A stretch of 64,000 bases of DNA, taken from contig NC_060906.1 in assembly GCF_014805685.1 (NCBI RefSeq), positions 9,582,346-9,646,345 of the forward strand, in the 5' to 3' direction. Positions within the stretch are counted from its first letter, which is position 1, and each line of letters starts with the position of its first letter. Below the pieces are notes generated by a model, which was given only the letters and a program-made list of their open reading frames with translations, was not told where the DNA came from and did no database searches. The stretch comes from Silurus meridionalis. Taxonomy: Eukaryota; Chordata; Actinopteri; Siluriformes; Siluridae. A program made the translations under genes and the position numbers. This document shows positions 1 through 18,243 of the stretch, piece by piece.

Positions 1-235
1 AGATGCGGGTAGGGGAGTGTCGAGCCTTAATGACATCTTCGGTAGAGGCGCAAAATGTAAATGTCAACAGTCATTTTCAGTTCAAATATTGTGCACTAAA
101 AAGTACATATTGAATCATAAATGTAGTTTAATAGAGAGTAAAAAGTGCTTTTATCTTTGATACTCAGTAAAACTGACCCAAAAATTACTTCAGTACAGTA
201 GCGCAGTACATTTTCTCAAACACTTTTCACCACTG
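1..235. mobile_element. hAT-like non-autonomous element, 3' end
   Basis: The stretch ends in TTTTCACCACTG after several short ACTT/AGTAC-type motifs. This resembles the terminal part of the hAT-like family seen better at 12978-14991, 18640-19243 and 55035-55710. The left end is outside the window. Family assignment is by eye only. Confidence 0.4.
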
Positions 236-304
236 CTCAACCTAGTGTTCGAAATATGATCAACACTGGTTTTCTTGATAAACATATCAGTGCCCATGTA
301 GGCT

Positions 305-731
305 ATACGAACAAAAGTTTGTGGACACCTGACCCTCACATCTATATGTAAATAGTAAACATCTCATTCAAGATTAAGTTCCTTTTAGCTGTTATATCTG
401 TGCAGATTTGTGATCATTAGGATGTTGATGAAGAGATCTGAGGTTTAATCGGTGTTCCAGTTCATCTTTAAAAAAAAAAAAAAAAGTGATCAGTGAAGTT
501 AAGTTCAGGGCTTTGTGCAAGACACTATTTCTTGCACTCCAAACTTGTGTTCATGATAAACCTGGTGTACAGGAGAAATGTCATGCTGGATCAGGCTTGT
601 AAAGTGTAATTATAGTGAAGGGAAATTATAGCGTAACAACGTGCAAAATCATCTATTTACAGTGTATGCAATTTGTGGCAAGATCCACATTTGGGTGTGA
701 TGTTCAGGTCTACACATACTTTAGGCCATCG
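305..731. mobile_element. Tc1/mariner-type MITE
   Basis: The left end (AAAGTTTGTGGACACCTGA, near 314) and the right end (near 690-731, ending TACACATACTTTAGG) are imperfect inverted repeats of each other. The spacing of about 400 bp with no transposase is typical of a deleted Tc1-type element. Related ends occur at 57155 and 59780. Confidence 0.5.
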
Positions 732-1026
732 AATGTAAAATGCATGTCAGTGCTGATAATGATGGAAGATTTGGTCACCTATGATTTATTGGTGTTTACC
801 TTTTAAGTGATGGACTGACTTATTGTTATAGAAACAGATAGCTAACTAGTTGTCTATCAGTAGAATTCAATGATTTAGTAATTTATTAACTACAGTGACA
901 AGTTTATGAATATTTTTTTATTTGGTAGTAAAACATGAATCCTGTATATTTTAATGTTACCTTTGAAATACACAAAATTATGCATTTAGGGTCATAACTT
1001 GTATATTTGTCATTATACCTTAATAG

Positions 1027-1102
1027 TTGCCAAGATTCAGATGATTTTACCCAGTGAACCAAAGACCAGAGAGGAATTTCTTCAGTGTAAGTGTAAATGA
1101 AC

Positions 1103-1149
<47 letters not shown>

Positions 1150-1782
1150 GTGTGTGTTTGTGTGTGTGTGTGTGTTTTAGGTTTTATAACTAAATATGTG
1201 GAAATATACAGTATATATCATGTTTGAATAATTTTTTTTTAATGTTCTTTAGATTTTTGTCACCTGACCCTGGACCCTAACACGGCAAATGAGGCACTAT
1301 GGCTTTCAGAGAATTACAGGAAAGTGTCCCGCAGTGGGGGATTAAACCAATACCCAAGTCATCCAGACAGATTTGGTGGTTATGGTCAGGTGCTGTGTAA
1401 ACAGAGTGTAAGTGGACGCTGTTACTGGGAGGTTGAATGGAGCAGGGGTGGATGGGTGTACATCTCAGTATCGTATAAAGGGATCTGCAGAAAAGGACGT
1501 GGGAAGGAATGCTGGTTTGGACACAATGCTCAGTCCTGGAGTCTGGAATGTAGCTCCACGTTGTCGGTCTGGCACAACGACGTTCAGACCAAGATCTGTG
1601 GTCCGTTATCATTTAGAATTGGAGTGTATTTAGACCACAGTGCAGGAACTCTGTCATTTTTCAGCGTCTCTGACACAATGACTCTCCTCTACAGAGTCCA
1701 GACCATGTTCACTGAGGCGCTTTACCCTGGTTTCTGGGTCAATGCACTTGCCACTGCTAAGTTGTGTTACTCTGTAGAATGA
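1027..1782 (+). CDS. Tripartite-motif (finTRIM-like) protein, last two exons, PRY/SPRY (B30.2) domain; 5' part outside window
   Basis: Two exons are visible. The first, 1027-1086, is a 60-bp linker after an AATAG acceptor; it encodes a peptide containing PSEPKTREEF and ends before GTAAGT. The second, 1253-1782, follows a TTTAG acceptor and encodes a full PRY/SPRY domain (LTLDPNTAN, then YWEVEW, then FRIGVYLDHSAGTLSFFSV), ending in TGA. The phase-1 junction joins as a tyrosine codon, exactly as in the neighbouring complete gene at 5571-11821, so the two are tandem paralogues. RING, B-box and coiled-coil exons are not visible in 1-1000 and should lie upstream of the window. SPRY domains of this family recognise protein ligands, in some cases viral capsids. 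The (AT)n/(GT)n run at 1106-1175 lies in the intron. Whether the gene is intact upstream cannot be seen. Confidence 0.85.
1106..1175. repeat. (AT)n-(GT)n microsatellite in TRIM intron
   Basis: An uninterrupted AT run of about 40 bp is followed by a GT-rich stretch. It lies between the two exons of the first TRIM gene. Confidence 0.9.
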
Positions 1783-1848
1783 CGAAAGCTTTTTCATCCA
1801 TCTAAATATGTATTATGGGAAATGTATTATGCAGTTGTGTAAATCATT

Positions 1849-2240
1849 GGTCCCCAACCACCGGGCCGCAGACCGGCACCGGTCTATGGGTCAATTGTTA
1901 CCGGGCTGCACAGAAAGAAAACTTACATAACTTACAATTTTTTCCGTTTTATTTATTATCTGATTCTGAACGATGATTTACCTTCATCCACTACCTTCTT
2001 AAAAGGGATTGCTCCAGCCGGTAAAACATTTACCGCTAAATTGAAACCCCCAAACTAGAAAAATTTACAAAAAACAACACAGTGGAATCACATTTATTAT
2101 TATATTTAGAAAATACCAGTTTTTATGCCGATCGTATCATTTTATTTTGTTATATTTATCCGCCACACCTTAAAGGCCGGTTTGTGAAAATTTTGTCTAA
2201 CATTAAACCGGTCCGTGGCGCAAAAAACGCTGGGGTCCGC
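1849..2240. mobile_element. hAT-like non-autonomous element (CCGGGCCG termini)
   Basis: The left end reads GGTCCCCAACCACCGGGCCG. The right end contains CCGGTCCGTGGCGCAAAA followed by GCTGGGGTCC, an imperfect inverted repeat of the left. I see no coding capacity. It lies just downstream of the first TRIM stop codon. Confidence 0.55.
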
Positions 2241-2678
2241 GGGTGTAAAACACATGCTTTGTAATTTATTATTTAGTTGTGTGTCATATAGAAAGCACAG
2301 TGGATGCATGCACGGAAATACTTTATAATTTATAATGCAAATAAAAAAGAGCTGGTAACAAGTAACAAAAACACATGAACATAAAAAAAATATATAATGT
2401 AAACAAGAAACCTAAGGTGAAAAACAACCACAACCAACATTGTGAAGCCAGTATTTAAGTAAGTAAGTGGGTCACTGCTTAGTTCTGGGCTAACAATTGT
2501 AAAAGTTGTTCAAATCCTGTTTATATTAATATTTATTTATTTCGTATGTAAGTTATTAATGCAGCCTGTAGAAATAGTTTTTTGTTTGTTTTATGCCTAT
2601 AGTTTTTGTTTGTTTGTTTTATGCCTATATTAATTCTGGAAGAGAATTTGTTTTTGTGCTACAAGTCAAATGATATGA

Positions 2679-2680
<2 letters not shown>

Positions 2681-2727
<47 letters not shown>
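2681..2727. repeat. (GT)n microsatellite
   Basis: A near-perfect GT run. The rest of 2241-3270 is AT-rich and shows no gene or element I can name. Confidence 0.9.
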
Positions 2728-3274
2728 TGTGCTTTCTTTTATGTTAGCAAAATGTGTATTTGGTTTTGTATTTGTATTTTTAATTTTATCTGATCAAATT
2801 AAACATCTGATACAAGTACTAAAATATTATATATTATATATACATTCTATTTTTGTAAATAATGACTAAATCCTCAGGGGTTCGATCCTGAGCTTTGAGT
2901 AAGGTCTATGCGGAATTTAGCATGTTCTCACTGTGATTGTGTGGTGCCAGGAGGTCATACTTAATCCCAAGGATTTCCAAATTTTTGTTTAGTTTTTCTA
3001 CCAGGAAACCCCCCTCTACAGAGAAATAATATTCAACAAGGCACCCAGGTTCGACTACAGCTGACTCAGCATATGAGACAGAGTTTAAACAGATGTACTT
3101 TAATAATAAATTAAAACCACATTTAAAATATCAATTTAATACACACCTACCCAAGCCTTCTTGCACTAGAGACCAGCACGGGACCTATTTTTCAGTCCCG
3201 CTCAAATATTTAAGATTTAATTAAGACACCCGCGTTCACCCATCACATGTTGTCCCGCACCGCACTCGTTTGTG

Positions 3275-4640
3275 TTTACTTTGCACAGTTGACCACAGGT
3301 ACTTAAACTCATCCACCTTTTCCACCTCTTCTCCCTGCAATCTCCCCTTCACCACTCCACTGCCCTCCCTCTCATTCACACACATGTACTCTGTCTTACT
3401 CCTACTGACTTTCATTCTCCTTCTCTCCAGCACGTACCTCTACCTCTCCAGGCTCTTCTCCACCTGCTCACTACTCTCACCACAAATCACTATATCATCC
3501 GTAAACATCATAGTCCACAGAGACTCCTGTCTGACCTCGTCCGTCAACCTGTCCATCACCACTGCAAACAGGAAAGGGCTCAGAGCCGATCCCTGATACA
3601 GTCCAACCTCCAACTTGAACCAGTCTGTCGTTCCTACTGCACACTTCACTGCTGTCACACTGTCCTAATACATGTCCTGCACCACCCTCACATACTTCTC
3701 TGACACACCTGACTTCCTCCTACAATACCACAACTCCTCCCTCTACACCCTGTCTTTTCTATACTTTTCCATCAACATTCTTAAAGCAAATAAGGCATCT
3801 GTGGTGCTCTTCCTAGGCAAGAAACCATACTGTTGCTCACAGATGGTCACCTCTTCTCTCAACCTGGCTTCTACTACTCTTTACCATAACTTCATGGTGT
3901 GACTGATCAGCTTTATACCCCTGTAGTTACTGCATGTCTGCACATCTCCCTTATTCTTAAAGATCGGTTCCAGCACACTCCTTCTCCATTCCTCAGGCAT
4001 CCTCACCTTCCAAAATCTTGTTGAACAACCTGGTTAAAAACTCCACTGCCATCTCTCCTAAACATCTTCATGCTTCTACCGGTATGTCATCTGGCCCAAC
4101 CAACTTTCCACTCTTCATCCTCCTAATCGCTGCTCTCACTTCCTCCTTTTTTATCATTTATCATCACCCCTTCAACATCCAGCTTCATGTTCATCATCAA
4201 AAACTCTCTTCACTTCCACTACATTCTTACTGTACTTTTACTTCAGAATCACCCCTACACCATTTCTCTTTCCATCCACACCATGGTACAACAATTTAAA
4301 CCTACCTCCAATGTTTCTGGCCTTACTTCCTTTCCACTTGGTCTCCTGAACATACAACATATCTACCTTTCTACTCTCCATCATATCAGCTCATCATATC
4401 TCTCTCCCTTTACCAGTCATATTACCAACATTTAAAGTACCAACCCAAACCTCCCATCTCCTCCATTTCTCCTTTCCCTGCTGTCTCTGTAGACATCTTC
4501 CTCCTCTCCTTTGGCCAACAGTAGCCCAATTTCCACCGGTTCCCTGTTGGCTAACAATACCCATGGTGGTCGTTGGTAAACCTGGGCCTCGATTGATCTG
4601 GTATGGAATTCAGGTTTGTGATTGGGACCAGTGTTTCGCC
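3275..4640 (-). mobile_element. RTE-like LINE fragment (endonuclease and reverse transcriptase remnants)
   Basis: On the minus strand, broken reading frames run from an endonuclease start (GTLNVGNMTGKGRD-like, near 4440) through a reverse-transcriptase core. The core includes SALSPFLFAVVMDRLTDEV and a mutated catalytic box, TDDIVICGE in place of ADDIV, near 3490-3620. Many stops and frameshifts show that it is dead. I recognise the protein as the fish LINE often mis-annotated as craniofacial development protein 2-like, i.e. RTE/BovB-type. Fragments of the same LINE occur at 5150-5199, 6785-7150, 21025-21550 and 27710-27782. Confidence 0.75.
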
Positions 4641-5149
4641 TAATTCCGACTCTCCTGGATGAAGACTACATCCCCCCTGCCCCCCCTGTAGATGGCACTC
4701 ACAACACGGAAAGTTCAGTCAAATGCTTCCACCAAGTTAAATTTGACAAAAACGTATGCAGTCTCCTGTAGATGGCAGTATAAACTCATTAATCATTTGC
4801 TTTTTGAACCCACCTGCCTTGATTTTACCCCCTATTTCTTCTGTCTGCATATCCAAAGAGTCACTAAAATGGGTCAGATACACTTGCACAAGTAATATTG
4901 AACGTGTAAAACACTACTTTTCATTCTATTAACATGGACAGCTTTAGTAGTCAGGGGGGTATTATTTGAGCCGGCCTATTTTAACCCACCTGCCTGAATT
5001 CTACCCCTCATCATTTCTTTCCCTTTAGTGCCCAAAGAGTTACTAAAGTTTTGTTGCTAAAGTGATTTTGGCATTTTTCTTTTCAAATAATTGTGCAGTA
5101 AAATGACAAATTAACATAGTATTAGACAGGTTGATTCACAGATACAGTA

Positions 5150-5199
5150 GTACTGCAATATGATCCGCTTTGGCGACCCCTAATGGGAAGAAGTAGTAT
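5150..5199 (+). mobile_element. RTE-like LINE 3'-end scrap
   Basis: The sequence ATGATCCGCTTTGGCGACCC and the following TAATGGGAAG match the terminal codons and stop region of the LINE seen at 27710-27782, here in plus orientation. Confidence 0.55.
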
Positions 5200-5570
5200 T
5201 GCAATAAGAGTAGAAGGGAAAAAAACTAATTCGTTAGCTAATTTACTTATTTCATTTCTTTTTTTATTATACCAATTCTCTTTACATATTTCTGCAGTTA
5301 AACTTGAAACTATGTTAGTCCTGTAGCTGAGTCTCATGTTGGCTCGAGAACATAGTGCCCTAGCTTTCTCTTTTTGTGCTTTCTGTGCATTTTAATCCTA
5401 AATCACGGGTCCTAAAATGGTTCAAAATGTTACCACCTACTTGTTCGGTACTCGTCACAAATTCTAGATCCATGAATAATAAAGTGCTTTTGCTTTTACT
5501 TTGACTCAGAGACTCCTCTAAGTCATTTCAGAGAAAACGAAAGTGATAATAAACCTCCGTGTGCAGCAAA

Positions 5571-11821
<6,251 letters not shown>

Positions 11822-12624
11822 GTTACGGTGGTAGATTTTAAAATGAAAGAGAAACAAATTCCATAGGTTAAAAGTGTGATTTGCTTATTCATCACTAGCT
11901 TATTCTAAATATTGATAATCTTAGAAACATAAGACCTAGACAGATCTAAGACCATCCCCTTCTTCGAGTTTATTTCAAATACAATGTATGACTGTTTGTT
12001 GGCAGTGCTGCTTCAATGCTAAAAAATGTGAAGGATAACATTTTAATGCCACCATGTTCCCCCTTGTGAATCCTATAAGAAAGGTTCCTTCCCTTAAACC
12101 ATACCTACCGCTTGTAGTACTATAGACACATGACTGTGTTCTGCCCCTTTCTTCCTTCTCTGCATGTATGATGCTAATTTAGACCTCCTTATTGCTCCTA
12201 TCATTCATTCTGCAAGAGTTATTCAGTGTGTTTAGCTGTAACATCCCAATCAGCATGCAGTTTGACGGGTTTACTTTTTTGACAAAATTGACTGAAATCA
12301 AAACTACTCTATGTGTTGCCATCGTTATTTTGTTCAAATTGATCTACGATCATGATTGTGACCTCTGTATTCAATTATGAAATTTAATTATTGCTAATTT
12401 TACATTCTCTAAATCTACAATAATAGTGCACAGCATATTTCTTTTATTTCACCAGCATGCAGATCAAGAAATTGCTAAAGAATATTTGCATTTTAGAAAC
12501 ATAAGAATTTTAGAATTTATATTGAATCAAGTATTATTTTATTTATTTTTTTGGAACAAATAAAAGTTCAAAGTTAAAATGTGTTCTTGGTTACATTTTG
12601 TTCACAACACTGTTGTGACTATTT

Positions 12625-12958
12625 GACTGTATGATTGTGTATAGTGTTTGTGTGTTTACTGTTAAGTGCATAAATATATGTTGCAATTTTTGAAGAGTAA
12701 ACCAATATTCAAAAAGTAGGTGGAAAAAAGTAAGTACTCCTATCCTACTACAACAATCGTTAAGGGAACCAGTTGTTACTAATAAAAGCAAAAGATTAGT
12801 TAATCACCAAGAAGTGTGACTACCTCAGGAAACTCTGAGGTGTGTCTCTACATTAGGCAACCTCAAACAAAAACAACTGTATCAGCCTGGGAAGGGTTAT
12901 AAGGCCATTTCCAAACAACCTGAGATTCCTCACAAATGTGATATTGTGACTATTTGAT
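12625..12958. mobile_element. Tc1-like fragment, copy 2
   Basis: Shares AAATATATGTTGCAATTTTT-like and GGGTTATAAGGCCATTTCC-like blocks with 10800-11110. It is broken and non-coding. Confidence 0.5.
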
Positions 12959-12977
12959 TGTACTATTGTGTATTGTT

Positions 12978-14715
12978 CAGAGGTGGGAAGTAATGAAGTA
13001 CAAATACTTTGTTACTGTCCTTTTTTACTGTAGATTTTTCTGGTATCAGTACTTTACTTCATTGTTTATTTTTCTGATTTTTTTTCTACTTCTTACATTT
13101 TTAAACCAGACTTGTTACTTTAGTTTTAATCTGTTTGGTGACATAGTCCCCACAGTGGATCGTCAGTCCTATAAACTTTCCCTTTCACTCTCGCAGATAC
13201 CCGTTAAACATATATACATAAAGGGATGTGTAAATTCAAATGCAAATTCATTTTAACGACATAAATTTTATTAACGGGCGGTTAATTCAGCACGCATTTC
13301 TGTTCGCCTATTTTTATTAAAAGTATGTATAAATAAATAAATAAATAAATACAAATGAGAAGTCCTTTCTTTACTCAGATATGGAATAAATAAATAAACT
13401 TTATATAATAATATGATAATTTTAATCACTAAACATGTTTTACTGATGAGCTAAGTCTCAAATTAAACACCACAATCCACCATGATGCACATTGGGCAAT
13501 TAACCCTCTGGGGTCGACAAACACACCGGCATTTTTTCTTCATTATGCTAAAACTAACTTAAATTACTGTCTTTTTAATCGTTCAGATAAGAGCAATACA
13601 TCATTCACATCTGTAAAGGGTCTACTTTTATTCGAATACACTCAGAATAACAACAAATCTCTGTGCATTTGTAAAATAAAGAAAACAGACAGGAGGCACA
13701 TAAATAAAACAACTTATTGATTTCTCAGTGAATACTTGCCTTACAGACATAATAAATATATGAATAGAAAGCTCAAAATGTCTTATTTTAAATAAACCAT
13801 AGAATGTTCTCCGATTATGTTATCTGGATGAAAGATGTGGTAAATTTTTTTCCGGTATCACCTTGTTAACCTTCCGTGTGGAAACATAGAAAAGTTCCGT
13901 TTGGTGTCCTGATGATTTACGTAATTTAAAACACCGTAATTACTTAATTATCTAAAAACATTTAGAATAATTTTTTGTCTTCATGCTCTATATTGAGTTT
14001 GGTTTCAATAATAATAAACATACATTTGCATAAAGCTTCCATATTTCTCCATGTCCATGTTACTTAAAGTATTAAAAACATTAATATATGGTACATTCAG
14101 AACAGAAATGTGCGATTAAGTTGGGATTAAATATTTTAATCGATTGACAGCCCTAATATAAATATAATGTGAGGTCCAGTTAGAGTGACACTAAAACAGG
14201 TAGTAGTAATGGCTACTTGTTACTTAATTACATGTCAGAGCCCGAACTTATTTACTTTAACTTGAGCAAAAAAAATATATTCAGTACTTCAAATTTTACC
14301 AGAGTTTTTTTAAACATTAATACAGTAAAACCCCGTTGTACGAGCAACCTATAGTACGAGCAAACGGAGATACAAGCAAACTCGCTCGCAAAATTTTACC
14401 CTGTTTCACGAGCAAATTTCGAAGGCACGCGTAAACTCACGCTGCAGGTTCCCTGTTTTCGGCGGAGGGTCGCATCAGTCGCTTAGTTGATGACATATCA
14501 CTCAGTCGCTCTCGTTGTTCAGTGCAGCAAAAACTTAACTTTTTTTAGTTTTATATTTTTATTTCACTAGAAATCTTGAAGAATTTCTCCCAATAAAATC
14601 AGTGATGGTGCTGTGAAAACGAAAGTAAATAGAATTACCATGGAAACCGAGGAGGTTACGAGCGTGGTGTGCATCTCACACTCGCAATCAACCGCTACCA
14701 CATGGGTAAGTGTTC

Positions 14716-14784
<69 letters not shown>

Positions 14785-14991
14785 AAAATAGGCTACAAAT
14801 ACTTTATAAGTGCAGAAATAAGCGATCGAATGAGGTCTCGGAACGGATTAAATCACTTTTACATTCATTGTTATGTGGAAAATCAGTTCGAACCTACGAG
14901 CAAATGGACCTACGAGCAATTTTCAAGAACGACTTATGCTCGTACAACGGGGTTTTACTGTATCTTACTGTGGTTTTTTTTACCACCTCTG
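12978..14991. mobile_element. hAT-like non-autonomous element with 8-bp target duplication
   Basis: The left end begins CAGAGGTGGGAAGTAATG and the right end finishes ACCACCTCTG, an inverted match. The flanks are GTATTGTT (12970-12977) and GTATTGTG (14992-14999), an 8-bp target duplication with one mismatch, as expected for hAT insertion. The 2-kb interior has no transposase, and a Tigger-like element is nested in it at 14323-14960. Confidence 0.7.
14323..14960. mobile_element. Tigger/pogo-like MITE nested in the hAT-like element
   Basis: Perfect terminal inverted repeats of about 24 bp start CAGTAAAACCCCGTTGTACG and end with the reverse complement, flanked by TA on both sides (14321-14322, 14961-14962). 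It contains an (AT)n run at 14718-14779 and no transposase gene. Confidence 0.8.
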
Positions 14992-15159
14992 GTATTGTGT
15001 ATGTGTTTATTGTCTTGGATAGAACAATCTTTACCTTTAATTAAACTGTTATGCTATGAAAATGTGACTAATGCTTTATGGTGCAAAACTGATCACCGGG
15101 TGTCTGCCTTTTATAGTGGTGACTGCGAGACGCGATTGTACTTTGGGAGATGAGCGTTT

Positions 15160-15905
15160 CGATACCTTGCATGCTGTTATTGCCCTCGTTTTTCGTGGAG
15201 CGGGGCTAGTGACATCATGTGACGTCATCATATGACCCGTTGTTTAGCTCCCCTCACTGTGCCGAGTGTTTAGAATGTCGTTTCACGTTTTTGCATGTTC
15301 CCGCTCATGTGACGTCACATGATGTCATGCGGCGTTGATATAGCACTCCGCTCCCAAGATTCCCAAGACCGTGCCAAACGGTTTGTGGTGTCACACGTTC
15401 GGGTCGGAGCGAATTTAGAGAGCAGTAAGATAATAGGTTTGTGTGGTGGGCATGACGTCATTTATTCAGCCGGGGTCCAACTCTCCCCACTGTGCAGAGT
15501 GTTTTAATATAGCACACTCCCATATCTGAACACATTAATTTTTTTGCCTATTTGAGCTGATCGTGGGGGCGTGGCTTAAAGTGACATCAGTGAGTGGACA
15601 TGTTGTACTGGTGTGAACAGCGGTGGGTTGGATTCCCCATTTATTTTCTAGGGGGCCAGAATGCTGCAGAATTCCAAACGGGTTTCGAGGGGCATATGCT
15701 CGAAGGGCCGAGTTGTGACACACAAAATTTCTGCCCCATTCATTTTCTATGGGAAAAAAATTGCACTTTTTGGTTATGTGAACGAAAACAGCTGGGGCAG
15801 ATCTTTAGAAAAGTAAAAACACACCACCCCCGACCAGACCACACGATTTGTGGTATCATTTGTGGTCTGGGGCAAAAACTGGAGGACTGGTCAAGATTAT
15901 AATAG
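15160..15905. repeat. Unclassified GC-richer block with three CRE-type palindromes
   Basis: This block has a higher GC content than its surroundings. It carries TGACGTCA at 15220, 15310 and 15453, and a degenerate internal repeat (CCCCTCACTGTGCCGAGTGT near 15250, CCCCACTGTGCAGAGTGTTT near 15485). I see no splice-consistent gene; it is probably an old repeat. 15906-16160 holds nothing I can name. Confidence 0.4.
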
Positions 15906-16164
15906 TGATTCTTTTCAAGCACTAGTGTATACTGGTATAATACTAATGTGTCTCTGCTTATCTCAAGTACATGGTTTGTGCAGTTTGTCCACCACTGAAA
16001 AAAATAAATAAATATGCAAAAATATGAAAATCAATTGTAACAATTTTTTTTAAGTAAACCAACATTACAAATATCTGTGTATGCCTGTGTGTTTATTTAA
16101 GAAGCCTTGGAGTAAATGAAGTAGGTTCCAGAAAGGAATCTTTTTTCTTAAGTTTTTCTGGGAA

Positions 16165-16300
16165 TTCAGAATGGCTTACATAATCTCTTCCCTCTGCTCC
16201 ACTATCGCTATGCTTCAAGAGCTCAAACAAAACAAACTATTAGAACCAAAGTACACACCCAGAAGCAGACACACCACCAGACTCCCCACAAACTGCAGCA
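16165..16300 (+). promoter_or_regulatory. Proximal 5' flank/5' UTR of CYP2-A, conserved in the array
   Basis: The block from CAGAATGGCTTACATAATCT to the ATG recurs upstream of unit B (24430-24558) and unit C (31107-31237). A weaker form precedes unit D (39330-39437), and a copy without exon 1 lies at 17925-18000. It therefore belonged to the ancestral duplicated unit. I cannot place a TATA box or transcription start with confidence. Confidence 0.5.
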
Positions 16301-16825
16301 ATGCTCCTAAATTACTTAGTGGAATACCTGGATTTGAAAACTTATCTTATAGGATTTTTTATTTTACTACTACTTCTTGATATCTACAGCAATAAAAGTC
16401 CGTTCAATTTCCCTCCAGGACCACGGCCCCTGCCTTTTGTAGGAAACATTTTCACTGGAGTTGACTTCAAGACAATTGATAAGGTAGGCTAAAAATCCAT
16501 TTAGACAATAATTTTTTTCCTCTGTTTTTAATTCATAAAAAAAATCTTATGCAGAAAAGTGATGTTAAATGTGTAAAAAGAATTTCATTGTAACACAACA
16601 TTTGATCTTTTCTCTATTATTTATATTATTTGTATGTATTCTAAACTAAGCTTGCTGAGAAGTATGGAGATGTTTTCAGCCTGCGTTGGGGAAGTGAGAA
16701 AACTGTGTTTGTCTCAGGATATAAAATGGTGAAGGAAGCTCTTGTCACTCAGCCAGACAGCTTTGCAGATCGTCCTGTTATCCCTCTCTTTAACAATTTT
16801 TTTAAGGGACTTGGCAAGTAAAACC

Positions 16826-16898
<73 letters not shown>

Positions 16899-17794
16899 CA
16901 ATGTTTTTTTTAGAAATAATGTAACATATAACAGTTTGGCATATATACAAACACTATATAGTTTGTACACTCAAAGAATGTCTGGGTTGAAAATACATTT
17001 AACAATTTTAAATATTAACCAAATGGCTCGGCAAATATTGGATATAACACTTCTTCTTATATACAGCATGTATCCATTAGATGAATCTATTATGAACATC
17101 ATAGTGCAGTCCTTCAAGTCCCTGAGTGTGAATTGTGTTTTATGATGTGCTTAAACATTCTCACTCCCAACTCGTCACATATCGTCGTCAGTATCCCTTG
17201 GCATCGCTTTTTCAAAATACAGGGTTAGGGTTAGTGTTAGCTGGAAGTAAGAATATGTGTTGCTAAATGCTGTTTCACAGACTTTGATATCAGACAGCGA
17301 GTAAATTTAAAAATAAAAAATCTGTTAAATAAATTACAGATAAATATGACCTTGGGGCAGTCTGCTTTCCTGACATGTCAAATTTGAACTCTGCAGGCTC
17401 CGAGTTTCAGAGTTCTAGAGAAATCTATAGGAATCCCTGCACATTGAAAAATAATGGGAAAGGGGTACCCAGTGCATCAAGAAGTGACTGCAAGGGATCC
17501 ATATGTGACGAGATGGGAGTGAGAAGGTGTTCGATGTGCTGAGTAGGGTGATCAATAAAAACATATTCAATGATTGTGACTGTTCAGAACCTTTGCGTGT
17601 AAAAGGGAGTGTAGATTTCAGTGAGAAAGACAGCAATGCAATTCCCTCCCCCTGAAGCAGATTGTAAATAGTTCACAGGGGCCCCTGAGATCCTTCAAGA
17701 ATTTTGTTTGCAGAAGTGATACAAAAAGTCCATGTACTGGCCAACAGTTTGTCCAGACCTTTCTTGGTGTATGGTGATCGTGATATAGTGGCTG

Positions 17795-17856
<62 letters not shown>

Positions 17857-18135
17857 TTAAGAACTCTTGGAGTACAGTGGGGCCCAGAAGTAAAGAAACA
17901 AAAAAAATGTTTTATTTATTCAAAATGGCATTCATAATCTTTTCCCTCTGCTTCATTATAGCTATGTGTTAGCAGCTCAAACAAAACAGACAATGTACAT
18001 AAATGTAGGGTATGTGGAAACAGGGGCATGAATAAGCTCCTGTTTGTGAATTGGAAGAAGGAGCCAGAGGAAGTGTGCGGTTCTCTGTTTTAGTGAGTGG
18101 CAAAGAGGATAAAAGGGGCAGAAAACTGTGAGAAC

Positions 18136-18175
<40 letters not shown>

Positions 18176-18199
18176 GAAATACAAATACAGAGGTGTGTG

Positions 18200-18243
<44 letters not shown>

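Noticed and set aside
5559..5570. Upstream ATG (MCSK) as the TRIM start
   Set aside because: In frame and possible, but family members start at MAEAS and the ATG at 5571 has the better context.
15319..15902. Open frames of 60-100 codons in the CRE-rich block
   Set aside because: No family resemblance, no splice signals in matching phase, and the block shows repeat-like internal duplication.
17220..17240. Interstitial telomere repeat (GGGTTAGGGTTAG)
   Set aside because: Only two units, and they lie inside a TIR element; too short to be a telomere relic.
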